The notes beneath the pieces are model-generated. The model saw only the letters and a program-made list of their open reading frames with translations, had not been told where the DNA came from and made no database searches. Both the position numbers and the translations under genes were made by a program. A stretch of 64,000 nucleotides of DNA. Origin: Phanerochaete sordida. Taxonomy: Eukaryota; Basidiomycota; Agaricomycetes; Polyporales; Phanerochaetaceae. The stretch is from assembly GCA_019973155.2 (NCBI GenBank), contig BPQB01000084.1, positions 1 to 64,000 on the forward strand. Direction: 5' to 3'. This document shows positions 1-11,854 of the stretch, one piece after another. Every line of letters begins with the position of its first letter. Position 1 is the first letter of the stretch.

Positions 1-97
1 GCTCTGGGTGAATTGACGCCCGTGTGAAGGCTGCGTCTGTGAACAAGATATGTGTTCACAGACGCAGCCTTCACACGGGCGTCAATTCACCCAGAGC
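1..97. repeat. Perfect inverted repeat (hairpin) at window start
   Basis: Bases 1-45 are the exact reverse complement of bases 53-97, leaving a 7-nt loop at 46-52. The left arm may continue beyond the window edge. A hairpin this perfect is either a young fold-back element, a terminal-repeat remnant, or an assembly fold-back at a contig end. Confidence 0.9.
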
Positions 98-146
98 TAC
101 TCTGGAGGATCATGTGGGCGTCAATTCGTCCAGAGTTACTCTGGAG
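77..146. repeat. Imperfect 31-bp direct repeat, two copies
   Basis: Positions 77-107 recur at 116-146 (39-bp period) with three mismatches. Both copies contain the core gggcgtcaattc followed by a ctctggag end. The first copy overlaps the right arm of the inverted repeat, so the hairpin and the duplication share a unit. Confidence 0.8.
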
Positions 147-946
147 CTATTCCCCAGACAGCCCAAGACTGATGCCAGAGCCAGGGCGGCCATTCGGTGA
201 ACCTTTGCTTAGTTCCAGTCTTTGTCAGAATCTGTCGCGCTGCATACTGTCCACCACGATGTCTGCCTATCTATAGATCTAAAAGTGTGGTGTCGCCAAT
301 GCACGGTCAGTACATGCAATATCATTGAAGGCCTCTGAGAGTGTGGTAGATTTTCCTACAAGTTGAGTTGCTGATGATAATTCAACTGCGTTTGACGGGC
401 ATCACTGTAACCCCGCTGCTTCCGCTTTGGGCTTACAACCCGTTCCGGCAGCTTACATAATCACGTCTTTACCTTCCCTCGACGTTCTGTTTTCCCCTTT
501 CTTTAGTTCCCCCATGTACTAGTCGTCGAGTACTCGCTATACAGAGCCCGTTCCTGCTCTGTCGTCGCTCCGAGTGATTTACCGCCCCACGACGGGGCGG
601 GTTTACAATCACAACCTATATAGTGAACGTACAACGCCGAACACTCACATCTCAATGGACAACAGCACGGTACATTGCAGGCAGCATTGTTACCAAGTTC
701 CAGCCTTGTCAAGACTGGAAGGAGTAAGAAGTATACGAGCGTCGAGTACCTTCGTAGAGCAGAAGATGACTTTGTGCAATCCTTGCAGGTGCTTGTGACA
801 GACGCTTCTTCCAGAAGCACGAAATCTTGGTCCAGAGCTCGCATGCGTTCTCCTCTCGTGTCGCTCATATTCTTCTCTGACTCTCTGAGACTTTACGCCG
901 TACGGAGATAAAAGAACTTGCTATACAAGATCAAAAGCAAAAATCA
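147..946. other. Intergenic, no supported gene
   Basis: About 800 bp lie between the repeats and the tRNA gene. A 121-codon minus frame (503-868) is open but Cys-rich, shows no family motif and has no splice context that extends it. I see nothing else here. Confidence 0.5.
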
Positions 947-1032
947 TGCCCATTAGCCGGATTGAACGACTGACCTCACCATATAGTATCACGTGATACA
1001 AGTGGCGCGCTCTACCACTGAGCTAAACGGGC
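947..1032 (-). tRNA. tRNA-Thr (anticodon UGU) with 14-nt intron
   Basis: Read on the minus strand, the 7-bp acceptor stem (GCCCGTT with AATGGGC), D arm (GCTC/GAGC), 5-bp anticodon stem (CGCCA with TGGTG) and T arm (AGTCG-TTCAATC-CGGCT) all form, with discriminator A at 947. The anticodon TGT is at 998-1000 and decodes ACA. The anticodon loop is 21 nt instead of 7, which fits a 14-nt intron at the canonical place one base 3' of the anticodon (983-996). CCA is not encoded, as expected for a eukaryote. Confidence 0.93.
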
Positions 1033-1181
1033 CTGCGAAGACTTGTGCGCAGAAGGAGTTGATATACGATGGTATCTTGACACGGCAGGACGTGACTTGC
1101 TCCTCGTCCCGGACTGCCCGTGTCCTTGAACTCAAACATCCCCATACCTCACGTTAATATGTCCACGAACCGCCGTGCTTG

Positions 1182-4100
1182 ATGACTTCTCGCTCAGAAT
1201 CTCAGCAGCCTCCTCAGTATGGCCGAAAGCGTTCTAACACCGTGCAATCCATACTCAAGTCGACGGCCTCCTCAGTGTCGATACCCATAGTCCCAGCGAT
1301 ACCCCTTAGAACGGGAGACTCCAAGGTCCTCACAATATGGGTTCACGACCCGAAAGACTCCCCTTCAGTCGTCTTGAATCACGTCTGGTGGCCGGGCGTA
1401 CAAGAAGGCGATCTCCTCCAGCTCTGTGCACAGTCTTCGGAGCAGGGCTCGGGACACAAGGCCTTGTTCCAGGTGCCAAAGCCAGATGAAACAATAAAGC
1501 ATCAGTTGCAGGTACATTATACATCTGCTTAAGTGTGCGCTCGGAACCATGAACGGTTGGCGGGATCAGGTATCTATTCCGAGGCCTATGGCGGAGAAAC
1601 TTGATCTGAGAAACAACGGCGACGTCCTATTGACCAAGGTGAATCGGTACGACGCACTTTGATGTGAAGCATGGCTTACGATAGTCTCGCAGGTCGAGAA
1701 AGATGAGTGGTGCGCCGACTACATTGAGCTAACGTTCCAAGACCAGTACCTCGGTCGGAACGAAATGTGGAGGATGGGGCAACATCTCGTCGGGCAGTGT
1801 GTGTTTGTTGACCAAGATCTCTTCTTTATCGGAGTTGTGACAGCTCGTGTAAATGCGGTCTTTATTGGCGGAAAAAAGGTGCGCTCTTTTTCCACTGTTC
1901 TTTTCGCGAGTGCTGACTCTGGCCAGGTCTCAACAGCATACATCACCTCCCGGACGAAACTCGTGTATCGCTCCCTCTCGGCACGCGCAACTATCTTCAT
2001 CCAGGTGTGCCGAGAGCTCTGGGAGTTTGCTGGTGACGGGGAACGGTACAACGAGAAAATCGTTCACTCCTTCCTCCCAGCGCTCTTCACAAAGTGGCGC
2101 GACGCTGGGACAACCCACATAGCCACTATCGTGCTGATTTCGCGCGTCTTCTACGATGAGAGCGAGGTTGAATATGCTGCAGGTCCCTTGCGCAGAGACG
2201 ACGACGGCCGGTCGTACAAGGATTTCTTCAAGGTCATCACTGACCTGGAAGTCGTGTACGACTGGAAGCCTACGCTAGTCAGTCTCAAGGACTCATTCTG
2301 GGCCTTCCAACGAGACATTCTACTGGCGCACCACTACCACCGCGCCAGCCTGACCTCCTCCGACCCGCATCCCCAGGTACACGTCGCTGCGAGTGACGAA
2401 ACCGATGGCACACTGGCAGCAGACAACGTTCGCCTCGTCGGGCAACTGTCTTATGCGCACGACGGACCCATTCTCGAAGCTTTGAACCTTTCCCTGAACC
2501 CTATCGAGACGCATTACATCGACCGCTCCTTGTCGCTCACCGGCTCTGCCACGATCATTATCACCCCCGGCACAGGCTACTTCCGTGTCAACAAGCACCT
2601 CCTCCGTCTGACTACTGCTCGGCTCCTTGACCAAGGGTTCGCGCTGGATCTGGTATCGCTCACGAAACCGCCCCTGCACCAGAGTCCCATCTTCGCTTTC
2701 AAGGGCTACGAACCGGAAGCTACTGGCAGTCTGGGAACTGGATCTCGGACCCTCGATGCTCTGTGGGGGCCCGACGATGAGCAGCGCGATCATATGAAGA
2801 AGATGACTACGTTCTGGTGGGAGCCGTTCTGGTTATCCGTGTCCTTCTGGGATCGACAGATGGACCTGCCTTTCCGAGATGATAGGCAAGTTGGTTTCTG
2901 GTTCCATTCACCTGCACGTCCTAACACCTCATCCCGTAGGTTTGTCGCCCGCACAAAGATGCACGAGATCGAGATGCTGGGCTTGCTGGACCACGATGTA
3001 CTGTCAAGTATCGAGCTACCGTACCTTCCTGACTCCGGTCCCGACCCAGCGGCGACGCCTCAGCCGAGGTCAATGTACTCGAGCTTCACCACTCTCGGCA
3101 CGACGGCGGGTACCATCTCTTCGGCTACAACCAACAATGACAAGCATCTCACCAAGGCTGAAGCTGACAAGTTCGACATGGACGTCTTCACTGTGTACCA
3201 GCCTCCTCCTCTTCACTTGACCAGTCCAATCATGCAACGCGGCTCGATAGCCTCTGTGCCTAGCGAGGGCTCAGGCTCCTTCAGAGTTGAGGGTGGAGGT
3301 GGGATCAAAAGATCGCTCTCGAGTCGTACAGCCGGGTCAAGGATTACGACCATCCAAGAGAGCCCCGCGCGGGGACCTACGCCGCTACCTGCTATATCCT
3401 CTGCGGCAGAGAGTGCTTCAGATGCGCGCGAAGACCGGCGGCTCAGTACCGTGTCCAGCCCATCCATCACGGGGAACGCAAATCTGCTAAGCACGTCACC
3501 GTCTCAGTCATCAGTACTGTCTGGAAGGACGGTGCGATCTAGCACGTCGACACTTTCTGCGGCCACTACAAGCACCAAGGTCGACAGTACGCGTAGTGTG
3601 ACCCCGCGTCCGCCCCGGCCAGCGCTGCAGAAGACTAATTCGACGACCTCGAGATTTGCGCCGTCCTGGCTCTGGAGTGCGTTCTCCCGCAGTGGGATTA
3701 GTCAGCCGGAGACATCTGCGGTCAGTGCCTCGGCGGGGCTCTCGAGTCCGTCATCGCCATCTCCCCTGTCAGCTACACCTGTTGCTTCGACTTCTCAAGT
3801 GCAGGCCCAGCCGAGAGCATCTTCGCGCGCGCACGCACCTTCGCAATGCGCAAGACCTCCCCCACAGACCCAGAAATCAGGTCCGACACAGCAGGTTCCA
3901 GGCCCACAGCCACCATTCTCTCAGCGATCCCCGAAGCCAGTTGCAATCAAGGCTGCCACCGTTGGTCGATCGGGTCTGACCAGGACGATGCCGCTCGACG
4001 AGGAAGGCCTGATAACTCCTTACAGCCGTTCCCTCACGCGGCAGTCACCACTGGCCCACACTCCACCTCGAGACTCCGACAATCCGTTGTACAGCGGAGT

Positions 4101-6522
4101 CATGAAGCGTCGAAGCGGCACACTTTCCTCTCTTCACCCGACCTTGGCATCCTCCGCCTCCCCTACGGTCACGCGCACCAACCCTTCAAAACCGTCTGCG
4201 CCTGTACCTTCGGTGCAAAGCGCGCTGGCGCGGAGGTTCGAACACATCTTCCCTGTCCCGCTCTCAAAGCACGATATCAAGTGGAGGTCCATGCTCACGC
4301 CTGCTTCGCTACCTCTCACGACTGAGTATTTCCCGAGGCCAAGTGAGCTAGAACTCCAATACATCGTCTCCCCGTACGATTTTGTCGTCGACCCGCCGGA
4401 GATGCGAAGTTTCCTCGTTCGTCCACCGATAGTCAACAACAGCAATCCCGAGACCGTCAGGAAGGCATGGGCGCAGGCAGTCATGCGGACGATGGTCGCG
4501 CTGCGTCTCGTACAAGGCTTCCAATTCGTATTGTCTCCGGCGTCGTTACCAAAGGGGGTCGAGTGTACCGCCGCCACCCTGCGTCGAACTGCGTCATCCT
4601 ATACCGCGTCGGAGGAAGAGCTACCCAAGCTCAAGGGCGCCTCTGAAGCGCTGAAGAACCCCAGCGATCCGGTGTACCTCAGCATGAGCAACGAAATCCA
4701 CCGTATCGTATACAGCGGCGATTCTATCCAAGTCCGACGTTACGTCAAGCGGGTACCGCGGCTCATGCCGTACGACTACCAGTGTCTCATTTGGCCGAAG
4801 CTCGGTGTTGGGTACACTGAGCTGAAGACTTCGTTCGTCTTGCATGGCCTCGAGAACTATGGATGGAACCGGTATGAATTTGTCTTTGAAGCAAAAGTTA
4901 GGGTCTAATTCAATTTTCGCGTAGCCTAGACATGCTAGCATCTGGCTATGAGAACCAATTCAACGAATCGCTGCGTTACTGGCGTACACGATTTGTAGTC
5001 ATTCCCACCGACGAACCACCTCTGACCAGTGTCGGGCCGCTGGGCGAGAAACTCAATGACGAGGAGATCCGTTTGCTCGGCATGGACAAGCTGGCAGAGC
5101 TTTTCTCCAAAGTGCGTTGGATACCGCCAGAAGACAAGGGCAAGCAATACCCTCCCGTGCGCTTCCTCCCCACCGACCTTGGCCCAGCCCAATGCGTGCT
5201 CGACGAAACGCTCATGTCTTCCCTGGACGAGATCCACGCTGCGGGTCCACTCAAGAAGAAGGTGAAGAGCGAGCGCGACATCAGCGAGATGTCGCTGCCG
5301 GCCATCGCGAAAGCGATGCGGGAGGACGACGGTGTGCCTATGAAGGACCGCAAATGGCATGGCAAGACGTATCCGAGCTCCTTCACGGGCACAGACATGG
5401 TGTCGTGGCTGGTGCGGGAGTTTCGTGATGTACCGACCCGCGAGCAGGCGACGGAGTGGGGCGCGAAGCTGCAGGACCAAGGGCTCTTCGACCATTGCCG
5501 CGGAACGCACGGATTCTTGGATGGGTATGTGTAGCGTGAATCGGCCCTGGACCAAGGCTGACGTGTTGCCAGGCACTACTTCTATGTGCTTCGTGGCGAG
5601 TATCTCGTGCCCATGACGCCTCGCGGAGGTTGGTTCGTCAGGTCAACGAGACATGGCGCGGTGGACGACACCAGGGCTGGACAGGGCTCGAGCTTCAACA
5701 AGTCTGTTATTGGGAAGAAACCACGGAAGAAGCTAATATTTAGCCAGTCTATGGTTATTGACCTCGATCCCAACAAGGTGAGAAACTATCGCTCAAGCCC
5801 AAGGTGATAGCTCTGACCGGACGTCCCGCCGACAGAGGAGCGACCAGTCCGAATGTGTGGTTCTCCACCACGATATCGTTCACAATCCTACGACATGCTT
5901 CCACTTCGAGCTGCAGTGGCTTGGTGCGACAGCGCGGTGCATTGACGACCTTCTTCGCCAATGGAGTCGCACTATCGAACGTTATGGCCTCAAGCTCGTC
6001 GAAGCGTATGTCAGCCAAATCAGCGATATCCGGGAACGCAACCCTTTCCAATCATGCTTCCCACTCACCTTGGCCCTCGCACCGCCCGTCATCCCGGACC
6101 TCGAGCGGCGGCTGCCCGAGGGCACGCCCGTGCACATCTACTTCGAGACACAGCTTCTACGCAAGCTCGGCTTCGTGCTCGATATCGAGGCGGGGAGCGC
6201 GTACCCGGACAGCGTCGAGGTCGTGTACTCGTACCGTCGGCTGCCGTACCGGCACTCGCAGTGGGTGCACCGCTCTGGCATCGCGTTCGTGCAGGTCATC
6301 GGCGGCACGGACGGCTTCCTCTTCCTCACGAACCGCCTCATCGGCGCGGGCAAGGTCGGCGCGGCCCTCAAGCTCCAGCGCCCCAGCGCCGCCGCCGAGG
6401 AGCTCCGGCAGCGGCTCCACCAGATCTGTGCGGACGAGGGGTTCCTGGCGCGCTTCTACCAAGAGGAGCTCGACCAGCTCGACCACGGCGGACTCGAGGA
6501 GCCGCCACCCCTGAAGCTGTAG
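1182..6522 (+). CDS. IML1: Vacuolar membrane-associated protein IML1 (DEPDC5 homologue)
   Basis: Predicted 1655-aa GTPase-activating subunit of the SEACIT/GATOR1 complex, which restrains TORC1 at the vacuole when amino acids are scarce. Exons: 1182-1511, 1570-1638, 1693-1878, 1927-2885, 2940-4871, 4925-5524, 5573-5777, 5836-6522. The conserved IML1 N-terminal block is clear near residues 200-280 (RATIFIQVCRELWEF, EKIVHSFLPALF). A long Ser/Thr/Pro-rich stretch covers roughly residues 500-900. The DEP domain lies near 1290-1375 (GTDMVSWLVREF), followed by the conserved C-terminal domain. Intron 2886-2939 must use a GC donor (gcaagt) to keep frame. The ATG at 1182 is the first in frame. It converges on DUR3 with 99 bp between stop codons. 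Confidence 0.93.
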
Positions 6523-6621
6523 AAAAAGTACCATACCCAACAATAATGTAGAAGTTCCGGTATCTTGTGTCATGATAAAGTACAAGTCGTTACACGCTCG
6601 TGCAGGTCGTAAGTTCGGCTC

Positions 6622-9437
6622 TCATGCGCGCGACGTGTGCCGCTCTGCCGCGGCGTACTTGCCACTGCCGCGTGAGAAGATGTCCTGGACGTCGATAAGC
6701 ACAAAGACAGCAGCCGGCACTGGCGCGGCAACTCACCTTCACCATGCCCCGCGTTATCATGTTCAGCTCCCGCCGGCTCTCGTACAGCGGGTACAGTATG
6801 ACCGTGAAGGCGGACATGAACGCCCAGATCATGCCGATGACGACCCAGGCCTCGAGCCCGCGCCGCCCGAAGACCGTCTGCGCGAAGAACAGCGGGAGCG
6901 GGATCACCAGCAGCATCACGACCAGCTGCAGACAGAGTAAGCCCCGCAGAACGCGAAGCGTGAGGGCGCACGAACCAAGATGACGGAGGACCACGCCGCG
7001 AAGCGGAACGCCTTCTGCAGGCCCGCCGGGTCGAGCTCGTCGTCTTCGACTGCGAGGCGGATCGACATCACCTCCGCCGACACGCTGTCGCGCTTCTCCT
7101 TCTCATCAAGGTCGTCCGCCGCGGGCTTCGGGCTGCCGCTCGGCTCTACGACCGTGGCCATGGGGCGGTTTATCGCGCGTGTGATGTCGAAGTTGAAGTT
7201 CTCTGGCCACTGGGGTGGAAGTCAGAAGGCTGTCGAGGGTGTGAAGAGGAGCGCATACGATGAGGGAGGAGGCGGTGGCGATGATCCCACCGACGCCGAT
7301 GGATGCGAGGTTGCCTGCGAGCATCTCGAGGTCGCCGCCCGTCGTCTGGATAGAGCGGTCAGTATGGTGCGTCTGAACTTTGGTGAGCTACTCACCGTCA
7401 CGTTGAGCATACCGCCGTTGAGGCCAGACGTAGTGACAAGCCACGCAACAACACCAGCACAGAAGCCGGCGATAGAGCCAATGACGCAGCCCCACTTATT
7501 TGCCTTCCCCCAGCACACGCAGAGCGCGATCGGGACGACGGCCGAGCCGAGCACGACGCCCATGAACTCCTGCATGCGCAAGATGTAGTCAAAATTCGGG
7601 CTTTGAGGCGCGCGGCAGACGTACGTAGAGCCAGCCCATGGAGATGCCGATGTAGAAGAAAATGAGGCCGAGCAGGCCCATGATGACGGCGAAGCAGGCG
7701 ACCATCGCGTGCGAGACCCGCAGGATCTGGCCTTCGGTCGCCTGCGGGTTGATGTATTTCTGGCGGACGAGTTCCGAGGCTGCTCCGAGTGTAAGATGGA
7801 GATACGCACCTTGTACACATCGAAGGTCAAGATGCTGCTGACAGCGATCAGCTCCGCGCTCGTCGCGCTGGTGACTGCGAGGAAGAGCACGACGAGCAGC
7901 GCCGCTGCCCCACCCTTGCCGAGCAGCGCTGCGGCGGCGGCAGGCGCTGGAAGGCCGGCGGAGACGTCGTCAGCACTGAGGGTGCGCATTGCGGGGTCGC
8001 CGCGTAGTGCTACGGCAGACAGTCCGAGGGTGGTGGAAAACATGAAAGGGATGGCAAACCTGCAGGGTGTTGTGTGTAAATGTTCCGGGTTTGAAGTTGC
8101 CAAGGATCTTACCATGCGAGACCACCCAGGAGGTACGCCTTCACGCAGGACGCTGGACGACTGGCAATCGCGCGTTGCCAGTACTGCATGATATCGTCAG
8201 GTCTGCTACCAAACTTGACTCCGACACCCACGCACCGCCTGGTCTTGGAATACAGTCGCAAAGTTTCCGATGACGTTGATGACGCCAAATATCAGGCCGT
8301 TCTTTGAGCGAATGGTCAGGTACTGGCCGTGCGCGTTGCCTTCGACGGGCGCCTCCGCTGCCGCCTTTGCGAGGAGGTCGTGCATGGCAGAGATCGAGCC
8401 GATTTTCGGGGACGTGGCGTACACCGTGAAGATGAAGACAAAGATGATGACGAAGAGAACAGTCGTGTGCGTGCTGGAGCAAGGTCAGTACTGATGTGGG
8501 ATCCAGGAGCTTTGAGCTTACTAGTCGCAAAGCAGGGTCGCACGCATGCCACCGACGACGACGTAGATGGCGACTCCGAGAGGGATAAGGAAGCACGCCT
8601 GGGATACTTTTTAGCGCATACAATCAGCAAATCCAAGGACGCGCTTACAGCTATGGTGTTCATCCCTGTCAAGCTTGCTACAGTTGCGGAGCCACCAAGG
8701 ATCAGCATTGAGGAGACAATGACGTTGGTCGCAAGCCTGAAGAGCTGTCAATGCACGTTCGCGGCTTCGTTAAATTCAGGACCCACCCAAAGAACATAAA
8801 AACTAGATGCGCTACTGTTCCCCAGCGCGCTGCGACAATTTCAAGCCATGTATGGGCGTAGGGTGCGTGCATTTTGAGCTTTGCTGCAAGCTTTGGAAAT
8901 TGAAATATATTAGTGGATGTCATACGGAGACCTAGCGTAGGACTTACCTGCGCAAACAAGAGCACTTGGACGGTAGCTCCAGCACCGTACCACCACGGAC
9001 CAGAAATACCGTACTTGTAAGCGACCGCACTCGATTGAAGCTACGTGGACGCGTTCAGTTGCTGTATTGAATACGGAAGAAAGATAAAAGGTACCAAAGT
9101 CGCTGCCCATGTCCATGCCGAGACGATACCCGACGCAATGAGACCTGGCTTCACACTGCGGGAAGCACTGTTGAATTCTTCAGAAGTCTTCGGCGAGAAG
9201 CCAGTGTACCGCGCTTGGATTGCGGTCAAGAGCACCATGAAGGCGCTGAAGAACAGACCGATACCTGTCGGATGCACAGAGTCAAGCCATGTCTTGCGTT
9301 GGACATTCAACCCAGACGATCCGTACCGACGACTTGTAAAATGTGAGTCCTCTGATCAGAACACAAGTGATCATAGGCTCACCGACTCCATATCCTGCGC
9401 CCTGTGGAAGAACAGGCTCGTTGGCGTTGGCCGACAT
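6622..9437 (-). CDS. DUR3: Urea active transporter, sodium/solute symporter family (DUR3)
   Basis: Predicted 677-aa plasma-membrane urea (and polyamine) symporter with about 15 hydrophobic segments. Sixteen exons: 9383-9437, 9327-9332, 9095-9264, 8948-9040, 8787-8890, 8649-8736, 8522-8598, 8236-8473, 8113-8183, 7810-8059, 7625-7759, 7396-7569, 7259-7345, 6976-7209, 6737-6925, 6622-6684. Family signatures include GYGVVVGIGLFF at the N terminus, AWTWAATLLQSS and TSAELIAVSSI. The second exon is only 6 nt (TCGTCG), yet it restores the conserved GVVVG motif. A charged cytosolic insert (about residues 520-580) separates the last helices. Upstream GATA sites suggest nitrogen catabolite control. Confidence 0.94.
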
Positions 9438-9517
9438 CTCTCGCAGGCCTCAGAGAAGAAAAATGCACGCCCGGGAAAGAAGGAGTGCGCCCGCTCCGCC
9501 TAGGGTCAGCTGGTGCA

Positions 9518-9523
9518 TTTATA
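9518..9523 (-). promoter_or_regulatory. TATA box of DUR3
   Basis: TATAAA on the minus strand, 81 bp upstream of the DUR3 start codon. Confidence 0.5.
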
Positions 9524-9570
9524 CTTTGTACGTACTGGGGAGTCATCTACCGTTCTGAGCAGAACATCGG

Positions 9571-9695
9571 TGATAGACGACTGGATAACCCACAGCTGGG
9601 TGGACATCAGCGCCTCCTTATCGCGTGTCGACGACTCGTCGTGGGAGGTCGATAAGCACTTCCACTTAGTCCAGCCCGCCACAGGGTCTCTTATC
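9571..9695 (-). promoter_or_regulatory. GATA-factor site cluster upstream of DUR3
   Basis: Three full GATAAG sites (9617-9622 and 9690-9695 in reverse, 9651-9656 forward) plus GATAG at 9572 and GATAA at 9583 lie within 125 bp, 130-260 bp upstream of the DUR3 start. Fungal urea transporters are known targets of AreA/Gln3-type GATA activators. Binding here is inferred. Confidence 0.5.
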
Positions 9696-10247
9696 GCTTC
9701 TCAGGTGAAAATCTTCGTCGACCAGGGTCCTGCCAAGTCCCAAGGACGCTGGCCAGTACGTCGTGCGGCGGTGGGACAGCGCTACACGTCGTAGCGAAGT
9801 GGCGAGTGCGCCTGAGGGCTGCAGAGCAATAATGGCGCTGCACTATCACAGAAGACAGGACATTGCGATTGATAGTATCTCGTGACAATGGAGAATGGCT
9901 GCATAACATTTACGCCTCGAGCGGTGAGATATCGACTGAGCGTGAGACCTGCGAGGTTGGTCTTAGCGAAGAACCGCCACAGACACGGTCTAGCGTACTG
10001 CTATCCTGTCCAGACGCAAGAATGAAGTCAAAGAATCGCGGAATATCTGCGACTTGCTCACAAATATTGGCGAGATCGTTCGCGGTGTGGTGGTGAGTTG
10101 AGCGTCGACTGCTTCCGAATTTGGTCGTCGGGATCTGTGAGGTGCAAGATTAGATTAGCGCTTGAATAAGATAATGAGATAAGATTAAATCTCTCTCGCG
10201 GGACTCTGGACCCGAGTCCGGGATCCCGACCTTGAACTGGCATCATC
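9696..10247. other. Rest of the intergenic region between divergent genes
   Basis: The 810-bp gap between DUR3 and the amidotransferase gene is a shared promoter region. Two more GATA motifs occur near the right-hand gene (10170-10174 and GATAAG at 10178-10183). No coding signal is seen. Confidence 0.5.
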
Positions 10248-11264
10248 ATGTCGCCCATCCGCCTCGCCCTCTTGTTGTGTGATACACCCATACAGCCTGT
10301 CGTAGACGAGCATGGCGACTATACGAGAATATTTGACAAACTATTCCGCGACTCGTGTCCCCCGGGTGTCACCTACGTCATGGATTCGTTCGACGTGCGC
10401 AACAAAATGGAATACCCCGAAGACATCGACCAATACGACGGTCTTGTCATGACGGGCTCTGGTATGTCGGATCGTCGCAGCTTCGTAGCCTTATTGAGAC
10501 AGAGCTGCATAGCCGCCTCGGCATATGAGAACTTCGAATGGATCAATAGACTCGTGGCATACGTCGCGTCCGTAGCCGAGACCAAACCTAACGTCAAGAT
10601 TATCGGTATGTGTATATGGACTGGCCCAAATCGAGCTCGGGAGAGGACGATGGCTTCGCAGCTGCCTCATCTGCGCATCTAGCTACCACGCCCTTGCTGA
10701 CCCTCGCCTCCCAGGTATCTGTTTTGGGCACCAGATTGTTGCGCGTGCGCTCGGCAAAGACTGTGTCCCCAACAATGGCATTTGGGAGGCAGGCCTTGTC
10801 ACGATCGAGCTCACGGAGACGGGAAAGCAGCTATTTGGTGGGCGTGATGAATTAGTGCGTACTCTAGCCGCTCGCATCTCACACCGCTGCTGAGCCTGCC
10901 AACCCCACAGAACATTCAACAAATGCACCGTGACCACATACCTGAAATACCTAAAGGCTGCGAACTCCTCGCCTCGACATCTGTCTGCAAGAATCAGGGC
11001 TTCGTCCGCTTTACCCCCGGTACAACATCACGGAGGCCCAAGGACATCCAGATATTCACCGTCCAAGGGCACCCGGAGTTCACGGAGGGCATCGTCTCGA
11101 AGGTTGTCGACCTCCGTGCTTCCACTGGCGTCATCGACCAGCCCACGGCTCAGCGTGCGCGCGAACGTGCAAGCTGGAGGAACGACGGCGTGTCCGTTAT
11201 AGGGAAGGTCATCTGGCAAATTCTGGGCGTCGAGCCCTCCGTGAAACACGTACGTAAAGCGTAG
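10248..11264 (+). CDS. Class I glutamine amidotransferase-like protein
   Basis: Predicted 266-aa cytosolic protein. Exons: 10248-10461, 10513-10605, 10715-10854, 10911-11264. The whole protein is one class I GATase domain: the nucleophile elbow GICFGHQ puts the active-site Cys near residue 105, and QGHPEF supplies the His and Glu of the triad near residue 203. No synthase partner domain is fused, so it resembles stand-alone fungal proteins of the GMP-synthase-glutaminase-like group (yeast YLR126C type). Such proteins may hydrolyse glutamine or gamma-glutamyl compounds; the substrate cannot be read from the sequence. The nearby GATA sites would fit nitrogen control. Confidence 0.88.
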
Positions 11265-11854
11265 CCCTGAGTGCTTGTCCGTGCCCGTAGGCTCATGTAC
11301 TCTGCCAGGTCCCCCTTACGATGTAGACTACGCTGCACGGCGCCTTACATATCAACCCATGATGATACACTTTCAGGCACAGCGGAACGCACCACGGATC
11401 AGCACTCCTCTGTCCCCACTTCTGCCCGACGCCGGTGTGATGCTCAACGCGGGAGTGCCTCACATTTGCATGACGCCTGCTGCAAGTTCTAGCTGATCTC
11501 AGGAAGCAGGGCAATCCTCGCTGTCGATGATGACTTTCTCTCTCTAGTTGAAGGCAAAATTCTACTGTGGCAACGTTGGAGATGCACACGTGCCCCGTGC
11601 TTCTCCTCTCGACAACTCTCCGGCCCTAGTGATCCCTGCGCCAGACATGCTCGCTGCACCGCCTTCGCCACATCTCTGATTGTTTAGCGATGTCCTGCAC
11701 ACTGCACCCGCGCGCCGATGTGCCATATGAGCAGCGGAAGGCACGCTGATTCGCGTCCAGGGCCCTGCAGCCGCAGGCGCCGCGCCGCGCTATAAGTAGC
11801 CTGGCATGCCGGACTGTGGAGAGGCAAACCGTCGACAGACTTCAGATAGCGAAG
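11265..11854. other. Intergenic, promoter of the GH5 gene
   Basis: A 590-bp gap. Apart from the TATA box near its right end I see no gene, repeat or RNA here. Confidence 0.5.
11791..11796 (+). promoter_or_regulatory. TATA box of the GH5 gene
   Basis: TATAAG starts 64 bp upstream of the ATG at 11855, a normal spacing for a short fungal leader. Confidence 0.5.

Noticed and set aside
503..868. 121-codon minus-strand ORF that looks protein-like at its N terminus
   Set aside because: No motif, erratic Cys-rich composition downstream and no acceptable splice path; chance is more likely.
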